DNA of 64,000 nt from Morchella semilibera (lineage: Eukaryota; Ascomycota; Pezizomycetes; Pezizales; Morchellaceae). The notes beneath the pieces were generated by a model. That model had not been told where the DNA came from, did not search any database, and saw only the letters and a program-made list of their open reading frames with translations. Position 1 is the first letter of the stretch; each line of letters opens with the position of its first letter. Shown in pieces: positions 1 through 12,309 of the stretch. Both the position numbers and the translations under genes were made by a program. Location: contig WBVU01000004.1 of assembly GCA_009192285.1 (NCBI GenBank), positions 3,370,001 through 3,434,000 of the forward strand, read 5' to 3'.

Positions 1-43
1 CAGCAGCAGCAGCAGCAGCAGGGACAGCAGCAACAGCAGCCCG

Positions 44-75
<32 letters not shown>

Positions 76-862
76 AATGTGATTCCTGCGGCAACGGTTG
101 ATGTCACCAGGCTCACGGCTACAACTCGGTTTCGGCGACTGCCACGAGAGTGTTCAGATGGAGCTCGAACAGCTAGAGTAAGCCACCGACCGCCAATATT
201 CCTCCCCCCGAGAGTTGTATAACAATTGCTAACTGAGCTGCCATCACAGGAAGCACATTCAAGACCAGATCCGCGCCGCCCAAGAGCTCAGCGCCCTGTT
301 CCCGAGACACCGCACAACCGTCGAATCCATCCCATCCGACACCAAAGTCCTCGCGCACAAGCTCTCCACCACAAAGTCCTTCCTCACCGCCGACCAGTCC
401 ACCCTGCAGGCCGCGCAGCAGCACCACGCATCCGACAACGACGCCGCAACGCTCTCGATCCGCTGCCTGGACCTGTTCCGGCTCCCGCCGCAGCAGCGAA
501 CGCAGTACTTTCAGCGCTCGGAGCAGGAGAACGAGGTGACCAGCAACGGCCCCATGATCGCATACTTCAACAGCCACGCCGCGGCCATGGACAAGAAGCT
601 GCGCAGCTTCCTGGAGAGCGTCGGCGAGGTCGAGGCGAGCCTGAGGAGCGTGGAGCAGCAGGCCGCCGTCGGGGCTAGCGGCGCGTGGGTCAATAGGGAG
701 GACCTGACGGGCGGCGCGACGGGCGGCGCGGGCGGCAGGCAGGACGCCATGAAGCTCAATAGGACGCTCAGGGAGTTTAACGATGCGTTGAAGGACGTGA
801 GCGGGAGGATTGTGGATGTGAAGGATGGGCTGAGGGAGCTGAAGGCGGGGGGGAAGAGGTAG
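1..862 (+). CDS. NUP49: Nucleoporin NUP49/NSP49 (p58/p45-type), 5' partial
   Basis: This is the C-terminal part of an FG-type nucleoporin of the Nsp1-Nup57-Nup49 channel complex; the start lies outside the window. The visible coding begins in a CAG-encoded polyglutamine tract (1-75). A helical coiled-coil region follows (FGDCHESVQMELEQLE, then KHIQDQIRAAQEL and LRSFLESVGEVEASLRSVEQQ). An intron at 178-249 has a GTAAGC donor, a GCTAAC branch site and a CAG acceptor, and joins GA|G in frame. The stop is TAG at 860-862. The frame must move by one base near 128-133 (CGGTTTCGGCGAC) to join the polyQ part to the coiled coil; removing one T restores the expected TTRFGD peptide. I read that as a sequence error rather than biology. 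The family call rests on the polyQ/FG-type N-terminus plus the Nup49-like helices. A Nup58 name would denote the same family. Confidence 0.72.
178..249 (+). other. Intron of the NUP49 gene
   Basis: GTAAGC donor, internal TTGCTAACTG branch site and CAG acceptor, 72 nt. Splicing joins QLE to KHIQDQ in one frame. Confidence 0.8.
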
Positions 863-1862
863 ATAGTGTTTAATGGGATAGTTTTTTTTTCTTTCTTCTT
901 TTTTCTTCTTTTTTCTTTCTCTTTTAAAGATGTGACGGTGGGATAATCAATGATTTGTGGTCCAATAAATACCCTCTCGTTCTTTACATCGTAGGCACTG
1001 TTTGTGTGTGTGTCTCTGCTGGCATAAAACGTTGCACTGTGAAGCGGTTTACTCGTAGATGAACGTACCTCCCACCCGGGATGCAAACCACAGTACCAAA
1101 ACGAGGGGCGGGATCACTACAGCCCTGTCCTGGCACCCTACTATATTGCGTCTGCACCATTTCTCCTGCGCATACTCAACACTGGTAGGTGGGAGGTATT
1201 GTAGCTCTCTGTTGTAGCCACAGTAGTGGGAGGGTAGAAGAACCCCTGACCCGGGGGTGCCGGGCTGTATGGACAGCACTCTTTCACCCCATTTGTTCAG
1301 ACGGTGTGTATGGTAAGGGTATAGCTATGCCGGGCTGTATTCTAGAGATAAAACAGCAAGGAACGGGTGCCTTTCCTCTCGTGGGTCAATTATTAACCTC
1401 GTCCTACAGCAATTACATTACAGCATCGCTCCCGTGTGGTGCATGAGAATACTACAATGCCACTCACCCGAGTGTGGGTGTATACTGCAATGCCACATCC
1501 ACTGTCTATCACTCGTCGTTCTCACGGGCCGTCCACTCGCATATTGGTGGGCTTGAAGTAAAGCACGGTAGCCTTGCGCTCTCATTACCGCCTTTGATTA
1601 ATCATATCATGGCCATGTAGCTGCCAATTACTGTTCACATCATCCACCCGTAAGTACAAGCAAGTGCACCTGAATAGATCCATCTCGTCGATGCGGCTCA
1701 AGACCAATCCCAAACGCCAAGACATCACTTCACCGTCTTTGTTGTGACGACGCGGATTGTCTCTTCTCAATCATCAAACATCACCAACTCTCCGTTCTTC
1801 TCATCTCATACAAACATCACCAACTCTCACACAAACACCAAACCCTCCCTCAGATTACAAGC
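863..1862. other. Intergenic, NUP49 to FIP1
   Basis: A pyrimidine-rich tract (about 885-925), probably 3' flank of NUP49, comes first. Then follow mixed sequence and a CT/CA-rich stretch (1760-1860) that looks like the 5' leader of FIP1. I see no gene. Confidence 0.6.
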
Positions 1863-3146
1863 ATGGACCAAATCGACGAGGACGAGTTCTACGGCGACTC
1901 CACCACCCCCGCCCAGCCCACACCCCCCACCACCCAGCAGCCACAGACACAGACACAGACACACACGCCCGCGCCCCAGGCCGCCACCACCGCCGCCGGT
2001 CTCGACGCCCACGCCCCGCCATGGACATACCGATGCTCCCGGGCCTCGGCGCCTCCCTGACACCCGGGGAAACGGCGGCGACACGCCAATGACCACTGCC
2101 GGCGCGGAGGAGAGCCTCGAGGAGGGCGAAGAGGAGGAGGAAGAGGTGGAGGTGGAGGACAGCCGACGATGTATTGTGTCATGTTTTTCTCTCCCCCACC
2201 CCCCCCCCCCTACTACCAAATTGTTGTTCCTCTAATAGCAGAGTAGGAGATCGAGTTCGTCATTGAGCGCAAGGATGGAACGCGCCCCGAACCGCCCCCC
2301 GCAGCCCTCCCGCTACAACCAAGTCCGCATGGCACCCACCGCGCCCAACCCCCACGGCCCCCACCTCCGCACACTCCACCACCACCGCCAGCAGCACCGC
2401 CCGCGCCACCGCAACCCCGCAACCGCACCACGCCGCCGCCGCCCGCCGCCGCCAGCAGCAGCAGCACCAGCACCAGCGCCTCCGCGCCCGCGCCCCCCGC
2501 AACCTCAACCTCCAAGCTCGACCTCTCCGCAAACCCGCTCTACAACTCCCACCCCATAAAGTCAATCTCCCTCGACAGCGACCTCCTCCCCACCGACAAG
2601 CCCTGGCGCAAGCCCGGCGCCGACGTAACAGACTACTTCAACTACGGCTTCGACGAGTTCACCTGGACCGCCTACTGCCAGCGCCAGGGCTCCATGCGCG
2701 ACGAATACGACCCCCACAAGCTCATGGAGCAGATGATGCTCCTCTCGGGCATGGGCATCGGCCTCCCCGCAATGGACATGCCGGACATGGGCGCCATCAT
2801 GAACTTTTCCGGCGCCGGCGGCGCCGGCCAGCGCCGTCCGGCGGACCCACAACCACCGGCGGTGGCGACATGGGGATGGGCGGGATGGGCGTCGGCGTCG
2901 GCGTCGGCGTCGTCGGCGCTGGGGATAACACGGCGTATGCTGGCGGCGGGTTCGACCAGCAGGCTGCGGCGGCGGCCGGCGGCTGCCGCGGCAGCCGCAT
3001 ACGGGAGGGGCATGTATGGCGGTGGCCGGCGCGGAGGACGCGTCCGGAATGGACTACTCGTCTATAACCGTGCGCCGCAGGGGCCCGGCGGCGGCATGGG
3101 GGCGTATGGCGGCTACGACCAGGGGATGATGCAGCAGCAGCAGCAA

Positions 3147-3178
<32 letters not shown>

Positions 3179-3245
3179 GCAGCAGGGCGCGAATAGAGGG
3201 TATGGGCCGGGTCCTAGGGGTAGGGGCGGGAGGAGGGGGTGGTAG
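1863..3245 (+). CDS. FIP1: Pre-mRNA polyadenylation factor FIP1 (frame interrupted)
   Basis: FIP1 tethers poly(A) polymerase to the cleavage and polyadenylation factor in the nucleus. It starts MDQIDEDEFYG, the acidic N-terminus typical of the family, and has an acidic stretch (about 2105-2160) before an intron at 2171-2246. The diagnostic Fip1 motif is intact at about 2599-2680 (KPWRKPGADVTDYFNYGF, then DEFTWTAYCQRQ). The C-terminus is Gly/Met-rich, then polyglutamine (3130-3184), then an RGG-like end (GPRGRGGRRGW) with TAG at 3243-3245. The protein cannot be read in one frame. Sensible peptide changes frame near 1990-2030, 2055-2090, 2163, 2840 and 2975-3045, always in GC-rich runs. A true pseudogene is possible. 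Since the single-copy essential motif region is clean, base-calling or consensus indels seem likelier. Confidence 0.8.
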
Positions 3246-4090
3246 GGGGGGGGGTAGTTGGAAGTGGGTTGTGTTTGTATTTTTAGAAAATACAACTATT
3301 TGTGCCTTCTCTCTCTTTTTTTTTTTTTTTCTTATTATTTTTATTCTTACACGGGTTGTTGCGTTTCTGATCATTTCTTCTTCTTCATCTTTCTATTTTC
3401 TATTTTTATTTCTATTTCTATTCTCCATCTTCTACTCTACTACTACATCCTGTACCATAACCATTACCATAACCAAAACTAAACCAAACCAAACCAGACG
3501 GCCTCTCTGTATAACATCCACTCTCCGCTCCTCCTCCTCCACGCTGCTATACATACACCCACCAGAAGCCTACGCGGGGCAGTACTACAGTCCTAGCTAT
3601 AGTCCCGTCGCCATCCTGTTCTATTCATAGCCTTGCCCTCGCTGGCTGTGTGGCGTCCACGCCGGGGGCGGGGGCGGGGGCGGGGGCGGGATTGTGCAGT
3701 GCATGGGAGTATTTATTTTTATTTATAGCACGAGAAAAGGATACTAAGTACATGTACATACAGAGCTTAGTAGTCGCCACTTGGAGGGAGAGAGAGGGTG
3801 GTGAGCTCCTTCCTAATCAATCTGCAAAGTGTGGGGAACCCCAGGAGAAGGGCGCCTTGGCTTGGAGCTCTCTAAATACAGTATCGATAAACACATAAAC
3901 ACCAGCATGGGTGACGAGTGATAGCTCATGAGCGAAACCATTCAAGGTGCAAGCTATGGTAGCAAAGAAAAAAAGTATGAATACCTAAGAAATAATACCG
4001 AAACAGCCATTAACTCCCCCATCGTTTCAAAACAAGCTCCTTCTCATTCCCACACATCTTTCCTACACATCACCGTAGAGCCCTGGCGAA
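3246..4090. other. Intergenic with low-complexity tracts and a G-rich repeat
   Basis: Poly-T and CT-rich sequence (3315-3460) forms the FIP1 3' flank. A fourfold GGGGGC repeat lies at 3664-3690 and one TACATGTA at about 3752. No gene seen. Confidence 0.6.
3664..3690 (+). repeat. GGGGGC tandem repeat, potential G-quadruplex
   Basis: Four G5 tracts separated by single C, downstream of FIP1. Confidence 0.6.
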
Positions 4091-4720
4091 TCAATGACGA
4101 TGAAGGTTAGGTTCGTAATATCCTCCGGATATCCTGGAGGAAGCACCGGCAATCGACCCCCTACCCCGAAACACATTCCCATCGCGCGTCACGCAGGCCG
4201 TGTTGAACGCTAGCACTGCATCAGAGATCTGCGAGCACATTACATTCTTCCCAGGGGCGCCGCAGTAGTAGATGGAAGCGCTCTTTGAAGCGGCCAAGGG
4301 CGCACAGTGGCGGCCCGGGTCGTCAAAGAGTCCTTTCGGAGGCACACATATCGTATCACCCTTATTCGCCAGTATCATTGCGGCGTCAAGGGTGTCGGGG
4401 TAGGTAGGTGCACCTGAGGAGCTGTTGAGCGGCTTGACGCAACCGGCGAATTCATCACCGAGGCTGGTCTTGCGTCCGACAGAGTTTGTAAAATCGCCTG
4501 GGAGCTTGGTGGCCCAAGAAGGAGCACGATCAAAATCAACGGGATTACGGCGATACAGAGTATAGACGGGTAGGGAGCGCTGGCGTAGGGTTCTAGAGCT
4601 GCGTTTAATACGGCGGCGGGGGATGACGTCAAGAATATCTGAGGGAGTGGACGAGGCACCAGTAAGAGTGATTATGAGGAAGGTCAAGAGGAGGATAGTT
4701 AGGAAGGTAAGCTGGGCCAT
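4091..4720 (-). CDS. Small secreted six-cysteine protein of unknown function
   Basis: This intronless gene encodes 209 aa starting at an ATG (4718-4720). It has a clear signal peptide (MAQLTFLTILLLTFLIITLT). A basic stretch follows (PRRRIKRSSRTLRQR), a plausible Kex2-type processing site. The mature part has six cysteines (contexts AGCVKP, TICVPP, RHCAPL, YYCGAP, VMCSQI, TACVTR), enough for three disulfides. The size, secretion signal and cysteine content resemble fungal small secreted or effector-like proteins. I recognise no named family and assign no function. The C-terminus (GGYYEPNLHRH) has no GPI-type tail. Confidence 0.6.
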   Translation of the reverse strand: MAQLTFLTILLLTFLIITLTGASSTPSDILDVIPRRRIKRSSRTLRQRSLPVYTLYRRNPVDFDRAPSWATKLPGDFTNSVGRKTSLGDEFAGCVKPLNSSSGAPTYPDTLDAAMILANKGDTICVPPKGLFDDPGRHCAPLAASKSASIYYCGAPGKNVMCSQISDAVLAFNTACVTRDGNVFRGRGSIAGASSRISGGYYEPNLHRH

Positions 4721-6262
4721 TTTGTGGGGTGGTTGGTGTGAGTTGGTTCTGTTTATTGGTCGATGACTTGTAGAGTAGAGTAGCTACAGTAGCTACTAAG
4801 CTAATGAATGTGATTTGTATGTATGTATGTAGTGTTCGTTACTCGATGGCAGGATGGGGATGATGGTGAGCGAGAGCAAAAGGTGTTTAGCTACTCAATG
4901 GCAAGGGACGGATGGCGAGTGATGGGTAAGTACAGAGGAGAAGGAGAGAGAAGGAGAGCTGAACAGAGGATGAACGAATAAATAAATAAAAATAAATGAA
5001 TAAAAGGACAAATAGGCAAACAGGACAGGACAGGGTGTTTAAATAAGCACCTGTACTTAAGTACTTGTATTTATGTAATGTACTAGCCACAAATACAAAT
5101 ACTTAGCTTCAAGGGGAACAGTTATACTGTAGAAGTTGTACGTGTGAGGGAATTAGTGATCGGCGAGAGGATTTCAGGTTCGCCGTGAATCCTTAAGCTG
5201 ATCCACAGTTCCCCGGATTTCTTACGTAGTGTAGTGTAGTGTAGTGTAGTGTAGTATGGTGCGAGTGTATATAGCCGCGTATCCACTAGATCAAGCTTTG
5301 CTGTGGTGGGTTGGTGGGGAGTGACGGTGGTGGTGGGGGAATGGTGATCGTGATCGTGATTGGGGAGGTGGTACTACTACTACTAGTCTAGCAGGACACA
5401 CTACGTAGTGTTTTGGATGTTATTCTATGATCCTTTCCCCACACTTTGATAAGAATCTCGTCACAGAGAGCTACTACCACTGTAGCTCTAGAATCCTGCC
5501 TGCCCATCTTCGAGGGGGGGGGAGACTAGAGTACCTACACATCATGATCATTGACCTATGTAGTCAGGTCAGTCGCAGCTGCAGTCGCTGGCTCCAATTA
5601 TAACCCATATTTATGCCCATTCGCCGTCCCCAGCGCCTCTTTTTCATTTTTCTTTTTTTCTGCAGCAGCTCTGCATCTGCAGGCTGGGTGGTGGGGTACC
5701 CCTGAAGATCACTCAAAGAGCATGCATGACGTCGTCGATCTGATTGTTTTGTTACCAGGCAATAGCGACTTTCTTCCGTGGCAACTGAAGCAGTGCAGTG
5801 CAGTGCAGTGGAATATCGAATATCAATCAACCCCCGACGGGTGCTTCCCTGGTAAATGTGATCTGATGTGATGTGACGAGGGAGCGGCGGTATGCAGAGT
5901 GAGTAGAGTATGTATGTAGAGCTGGTTTGGTTGTTTGGTGCGTGACGGTTTGTTTGTCGGTGAGACGCAAGTTTTTAAAGGAACCCCCACCCGATCGGGA
6001 CTAATCTAATAAAGTGCAGTTCCTTAGGCAGGGATTGGAAACAATATTCGCTCTCCAGTGTCCACACACTCCCCCCGGTCAATAGCACTATATATACTCT
6101 ACTGTATATTTACAAGGTCCCCTCAGCCAGGCAAGACAGAACAGAACCCGGTTATCACACGGGTAGAGTATGTACTTATGCATAAGTACTTGCTTAATGC
6201 ATGTATGGAAGTTTCTATCTACATCATATACAATCCCGGCACCCACTCCCCCCGTGCCTGTC
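4721..6262. other. Intergenic with microsatellites, converging on TYW1
   Basis: Contains a GTAGT tandem repeat (about 5226-5254), short CAGTG repeats near 5792-5810 and TAAA/AAAT-rich sequence at 4976-5005. No supported gene. TYW1 ends at 6263 on the minus strand. Confidence 0.5.
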
Positions 6263-8973
6263 CTAACCACACCCGCCGCTCTCTGCATCTAGCTCCGCGG
6301 CGGCTTCGTCGCGCAGCTTCTTTGCGGCTTTTCCCTTCTTGTGCACACGCACGTCTGCGGGGTCGAACCCGCCGTTACCCCAGTTTGCCCATTCGGGCGT
6401 GGGCTCACCGATGTAATCCTCGGGGCCAAAGTCGGCTCCTGACTCGAGGAGCTCGAAGAAGCGTTTGTAGTCGATGTGGGTGTGCCATTTCCCGTTAATG
6501 AAGAAGCGGTTAGAACCAATGAGGATGCAGCAACTGTTGGGGGAAAATGATATTATTAGAATCCAGTGTTGCTGAGACGGAAGATTGGTTTGATTTTACC
6601 TATGCGCATGCTCTGCAGCTATCCCGTATCCCAACCCCCTCCTCTGCAATTCCCTATTCAGCGCCTCCACAAACTCCACAACTTCCTCATAGAAAGGCAC
6701 ATTCTTCATTGTGAGTCCTGCCTCCCCTGCCGTCGACGTCCCGCAGTACGTCACGCCCTTCACCTCGACAAAGCACGGCAAACCCTTCTCAACAAGGTCC
6801 GCATAGCCCATGACCTCGTCGTCGACATTAAAGCCCTTAACGAGCGTTAACCTAAAAACCGTGCGCTGCGTATTACGCTTCTCGCGCAGGATGTCGAGGC
6901 ACGCCTGGAAGCGCTCCCAGAAGTCGCGGTGTAGCGGCCGGTCAATCTTTTTGAGGCTGTCACGGTTGGAGGCGTCGATGGAGACGTAGAGCTGTGTGAC
7001 GTGGCCGAGGGCGGCGAGCTGCGCGGGGGTGTTGGGCGTTGCAGACGAGGAAGGAGGAGATCTTGCTGGTGTGGAGGAGGTGTAGGAATTCATTAATCTG
7101 TATTTAAAAAAAAGGTCAGTTTTAATCTCTTGGATTGTGGAGGGACGACGCACATAAGGGTAGAACACAGGCTCTCCGACAAGACTCAGCGCACAATGCC
7201 GTATCTGAAAGGCCTCGCTGAATCTGTCAGCCCTGATGCCAGGAACGCCCTTCATCATCTTGATTTTGCGGTAGTGGCCTTCAACAACGCCCTTGAAGAC
7301 CTCATCGGCGGGATCTACTTTCCACCGCCATGTGGTGCCGACAGGGTTCGTCCCGTGTCGCCAGCAGAAGACACACTTGTTCGAGCAAGAGAGTGAGGGT
7401 GTGGTCTCCATGCACAGATGGGACTTAATCCCATAGAACGAAAACTTATAACAACTGCCTCTACCACGCAAGGCGGACTTGGTCCATCGACAGATCTTGA
7501 CGCCCGAGTGGGAACCGACAATTGTGTATCCTTGCTTCGTGAGTGCCTCATAGGTCACCCCGCCTTTTGGAACCATTTCCTTCCTTTCTGGGTTCTGTCC
7601 TTCGCCGTTTTCTAGCGCAATCTTTCCGGCTGGTGTTGTAAAATCAACCGGCAATGGCCCTAGGCGAACGCTCCCCACCGCACCACCCTTCTTTGCGACG
7701 TCCGGATTCTTCTTAACAACCCCACCGAGATCTTCCAGATCAACCATTTCGTCGCCGCTATTTGGAGTGTCTGGTCCCTGCTCATCCTCCGAATCCTCGT
7801 CTCCAGACTCAACAGCGGCCCGCCAGTCGCTGACATCACCAAGCTCACCAGTCGCGGCATATTCCCGCATTGTGTCTTCCAGGTGGATTCTCCAGGTGTT
7901 CAAGCTCTCCTCTGCGTTTCCGGATTCCTTGCCCTTGGCACTGGCGGGGTTTACATCGCCCATACCAACGGGGAACATTCGTCTGGTGCCCTTCCTCCCG
8001 CCAGTGAGCTTGCCCATCCACTTGTCCACCTCCACTGCATCCTTGCAGAACTTCCCCTCCTCCGCCGGCCACTCCGACGAGTCCCCAAATCCAAATACGG
8101 AAAACCCAGCTAACTCGCGCAGTGGGGCAGTGTCGATTCGGAAATCATGGTGTGTCTCTTGTAGGTGCTCCAAGAACGGCGCTACGGGCGAGTCCGTCTC
8201 GTAGCTAGGCACCACCAGTAAGTACACATACTTAATCTTCCTCTCGCCCTCGCTCTTCGGCAGCGAGACAAAGTAGTCATCCAACTCAATCTCCTCCAGG
8301 TCCAGCAACTCCGGTGCCAAAAACGATCGCTGCAGTGGCACGGAACCGAGCGAATTTGACGGTGTCGGGATTGCGAGCGACGAGTAGACACCCTCGCCGT
8401 TAGTACTAAACAGCGTCTTCCGCAGGTTCTCCGCGGACGCCCGCGTCGACCCCGTAAGGCTAGAGTAGAAGATCAGCACCTGGATGTCGAAGTCTCCCTC
8501 CTCCTTCTCCGCCGCCGCCACCTCCGCCCTCCCACGGGGAGCTTCTTCTTCCGAATATTCCCCGTCACCCGTTTTGGCCCGCTCCTGGCCGCAACTCTAC
8601 TACCTGCCCCATCATCCAATTGCGCTTGCGCCACTTCTTCTTTCCCCACTACCTTTTCCTCCTCCTTCTCCCGTGCAGCCAGCTGCTCCTTCTCATCCGA
8701 TGAGGTGCGCCATTTCGCGGCCGGCCGGAGCGTCTGCAGCGACGCAGCCTCGTCCCTCTGTAGCCTCTTGATCGAGGCGTAGACCTTGTAGATGGCGAGG
8801 CCTGCGACGACGGAGAGGAGCGGCAGGCGGAGCGTGTGCCAGAGACCGAGAAGCTCTGTTCGCACGGGTTAGTTAGTAGAATGGATATATATATATGCAT
8901 GTATGTACGGGGGGGGGATGTTGGAGCGCCTACCGTCCGGGAGTCTGAACTCTTCGTCGGGCGAAGAAGACAT
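6263..8973 (-). CDS. TYW1: tRNA 4-demethylwyosine synthase TYW1
   Basis: This radical-SAM enzyme makes the tricyclic 4-demethylwyosine base at G37 of tRNA-Phe (wybutosine pathway), probably on the ER membrane. Exons are 8973-8934, 8855-7154, 7097-6600 and 6533-6263, about 836 aa. The N-terminus has a hydrophobic anchor (LPLLSVVAGLAIYKVY). The flavodoxin domain has the FMN loop FYSSLTGSTRASAENL. The radical-SAM domain has the CxxxCxxC cluster SCSNKCVFCWRH, then SLVGEPVFYPY and TQLYVSIDAS. The last exon gives the conserved SCCILIGSNRFFINGKWHTH. Two frame corrections are needed. One base is missing in the GC run around 8522-8545, and one C is extra in the five-base run at 7025-7029. They cancel overall, which favours sequencing error. 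Confidence 0.92.
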
Positions 8974-9727
8974 AATAGTGTTGTATGGTTTTGGGAGAGC
9001 GAAAAGTCGCTGATTTTTCTGGTATGGGGGTTTAGTTACCCTATTTTGGCGGGGTACAGGGATGACTAAGGGTGGGATGAGATGAGTCAGCTTGGGTGGC
9101 GGTATTGTAGGTACCTGCAGTGCGGGTCGGGGGAGATTTCGTTTATATCTAAAGACTCGTCGAAGACATGCGGGATACCTGATAATCTCCTACTACTATA
9201 TGTAGTTATATTAGGAGCTTCTGGGAGGGCTTGCCAAATACATTTACCTTAGCTCATGCTATATACTACATTTCCTCCACAATACTTTAAACTACCTTTG
9301 TTTGAGGTCTCGGCACTATCCCCAAGATCTCTGCTGGATTGCTTTGTCTGGTGCCGGGGGCTGGAAAGGTCCAATTATATACATATATGTAGTATTTACA
9401 AAGCCAAATAATAGAGATAGAACTGGTAACAGATAAACTAGTATAAAAGGAGATTGTGCTAAAACATAGTTCAAGCATTTCCCACGATATGGCCACTTGC
9501 AATGCTGCCTGCTTAACCCAGCAGTGATCTTTTCACATCCTGGGTTTGGTCTGGGGGATTGATTGGTCAGAAACAGTCACGTGGAAACTCTTGGCAAATA
9601 CATTAAACCCCACTATGAGCTCTACACTCAAGGCGTAGAGCTTCGTTCTCCGACAAACTTCAACTAGATACCCCCTCCCAGCACCCCTCTAAAAGAAACG
9701 AAAAGAAAGAAAAGAATCAACCCCGCA
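8974..9727. promoter_or_regulatory. Divergent promoter region between TYW1 and ULA1
   Basis: 754 bp separate the two start codons, which point away from each other. The ULA1 side ends in an A-rich leader (AAAAGAAACGAAAAGAAAG) directly before its ATG. No specific operator identified. Confidence 0.5.
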
Positions 9728-11685
9728 ATGGCAGCCTCAACGCCCAGTGGAGCTCCTAGCTCCAAAGAGAAGAAATATGACAGACAGCTTCGTCTCTGGG
9801 GAGCAAACGGCCAGAACAAGTTAGAGAGTGCTCACATCGCGCTATTCAATGCTTCCGCAGCGGGGTGCGAGGTTCTCAAGAATCTCATTCTACCTGGTAA
9901 TACGTCCGGGCCTGAACTTGGCAAAGCTTTTCTGACCTTGGCTCATCATAGGCGTGGGCCAATTTACTGTGATTGACGACAAAATGGTCGAGGAAGCAGA
10001 CCTGGGGGTTAACTTCTTCCTTGACGAAGATAGCCTTGGGAGGCCCAGAGCCGAGAGAGCGGCAGCTTTGCTGGGGGAGCTAAATCCTGATGTCAAGGGG
10101 AACTACCTTGTTGATGTGAGCCCAACGCCTGTCTCAGCGTGTTCAATGTTTCTAATGTGGTATTTCTAGAGTCTCGCCAGCATTTTGTCGACCAGACCAG
10201 AGATGCTCAACCCTCGTTCAACACCCTTCACACACATAATCATCACCTCCCCAGTCATCACCCCGCTGCTGCTACAAATCCCGGTGGAAATACCGATATT
10301 CCTAATCAATTGCGTGGGGCTCCTCTTCACTCTACGGGTTTCCGTCCCGCTACACACGATCGTCGAAGCCCATCCGGAGTCGCTAGTAGACCTCCGAATA
10401 TTAAACCCATGGCCCGAGCTTTCTGCTCTAGCAGCCGAAAAAACGAGAAACCTTGAGGTGCAGCAGAAGGTGGAAGGGGACGGGGGGATGAGTGACCATG
10501 AACACGGCCACGTGCCGTACCTAATCCTCTTGTTGAAGTATCTTGATGACTGGAAGAGGAGGCCCGAAGGGGATGGAAACTATCCCTCAAGCTATAAGGA
10601 AATGACGGCATTCAAGTCTTTTATTCTGGACAAAATGAGAACGCATGTCCCTGGAGGCAGTGAGGAGAACTACGAAGAAGCCATTGCGGCCGTGCTCAAG
10701 CATGTTCGAAAAGCGGAAGTTTCAGGAACCACAAAGGAGGTTCTTAATCATCCGAACTGCGACAAAATAACACCTGAGGTCTGTCCAATCTACAATCAAA
10801 CTATGCCCGTTACATGCTAAGATTTGGGGTAACAAGTCGAACAATTTTTGGATCATTGCCAGAGCAATCAAGGGATTTCTCGAGAGCCCGGACCAAGGAA
10901 ACGGACTCTTGCCATTATCCGGTGGCATACCAGATATGAAGGCTGAAAGCAGCGGCTACGTTGCTTTACAAAATGTGTAAGTACTAATCGCCTACTATTA
11001 AACAGTTTCCAAGCTCACCGAACCTAGCTATAAAAAGAAATCCCGTCAAGATGCATCTTTGGTCCAGAAGAATGTTCAATCCATTCTGTCTTCGATTGGA
11101 CGGGATCCATTTTCAATTTCACTCGAGGAAATTGAGCTTTTCTGTCGCCATGCCAACTTTCTCCGTGCGATACCTTTCCGCCCCCTTCCGGCGGAGCTCT
11201 CTATGGATAGTGATCACAAAAAGGTCGTAAAGGATGCTTTCGAGGGCTGGGACGCCGACTCAGCCCTCATCAATGACTATATTGCATTTAGAGCTTACCA
11301 GGAGTTTATTACCCTGAGCAATGGAAGAGCACCCGGTAACACAGATGGACCCATCGATGAAGACACCGCAGAGATGAGAAGGCTTGCCATAACGTATCTC
11401 AGGGCGGTCGGCTGTAACCCAGAGCTCACAGAGAGGACCGAAAAGATTCTCGGTGAAATAGTAAGATATGGTGGTGCGGAGCTACATAATACCGCTTCAC
11501 TTGCAGGAGGTCTCGTTGCGCAGGAAGTAATCAAGGTATATTGCCTTCTATGGATCCATGATGGAGCCATTTACCACCCCGAAGTTGGCTAACAAGAAAA
11601 GATCATCACGCAACAATATATACCGGCGAATAATACAATCATATTTGACGGAATCGCCAGCAAAACCGGAACCTACGTGCTGTAA
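9728..11685 (+). CDS. ULA1: NEDD8/Rub1-activating enzyme E1 regulatory subunit ULA1 (APPBP1/NAE1)
   Basis: This is the partner of Uba3 in the heterodimeric E1 that activates Rub1/NEDD8 for cullin neddylation. Exons are 9728-9896, 9952-10115, 10170-10778, 10837-10976, 11028-11535 and 11602-11685 (557 aa). Recognisable parts are [15 protein letters not shown] at the N-terminus and the Rossmann segment [41 protein letters not shown] and the [12 protein letters not shown] region follow. Near the end are [19 protein letters not shown] and [18 protein letters not shown]. As expected for this subunit there is no catalytic cysteine domain. The third intron's acceptor is ambiguous (AG at 10821 or 10836). 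I prefer 10836 because the other intron would be 43 nt and CTAAG at 10817 makes a good branch site. Confidence 0.93.
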
Positions 11686-12300
11686 CGCACGGAACTCCTC
11701 ATGTGTTGGTTGGTGACCTTAGAGCGATTTAATTAAAGGCCTTTGAAGTGAACCTTTCTAGAACCGTCCCCTTTATGTAACCTTGTGATCTAGAAATTCG
11801 TCCGCTAGAAATAAGCAGATGTAGCAGAAGATAGATAATTTCCAGTCTGGACAACTAATACTAGCCGCACATAAACCGGGTAACCCGGGACCGTCCCTAT
11901 GCCCAACCTTCGGTTCTCACGCTTACCTAGGCGTTATCAAATATTTCAGAAAAAATAGGTCTCCCCAAAACGAGACACCCTCTTCCAACAGGGGGATGTT
12001 CTGGTGTGGGCGCTAGCCCCACCCAGGTTTGAAGAGGACGTCGCATTAGAGTCTCTTAGCCAATGAGAACTAAATTGACTTTGTGTGGACGTGCCTTGGC
12101 CTGCATGGTATGAGGAATACTCGCACAGGATAATTCTAAGGATCAACATCGGTATTCTAAGTATTTGGCCGTGTATTCTTAAGCACGGCACTCAAAAAGT
12201 GATATATGATACGCGTCCTGCATGTAGATACAGCAATGTATTTCAATCTAGTGTTAGAGGCTCCTGCGGATGGGAGCGGCGGCCGAAAGTTTAGTCAATA
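11686..12300. other. Intergenic, ULA1 to the duplicated array
   Basis: No gene seen. At 12009-12050 there is a segment (GCGCTAGCCC, then CCAGGTTTGAAGAGG) that recurs in altered form at 14321-14360 and 14740-14775. It marks the edge of the 12-16 kb repeats. Confidence 0.5.
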
Positions 12301-12309
12301 GCTGTAAAA

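Noticed and set aside
511-1086. Long minus-strand frame over the NUP49 3' end
   Set aside because: It is antisense to a recognised coding exon and low in complexity.
2260-2565. Overlapping long frames on both strands in the FIP1 middle
   Set aside because: They are by-products of GC-rich proline codons; only the frame reaching the Fip1 motif is meaningful.
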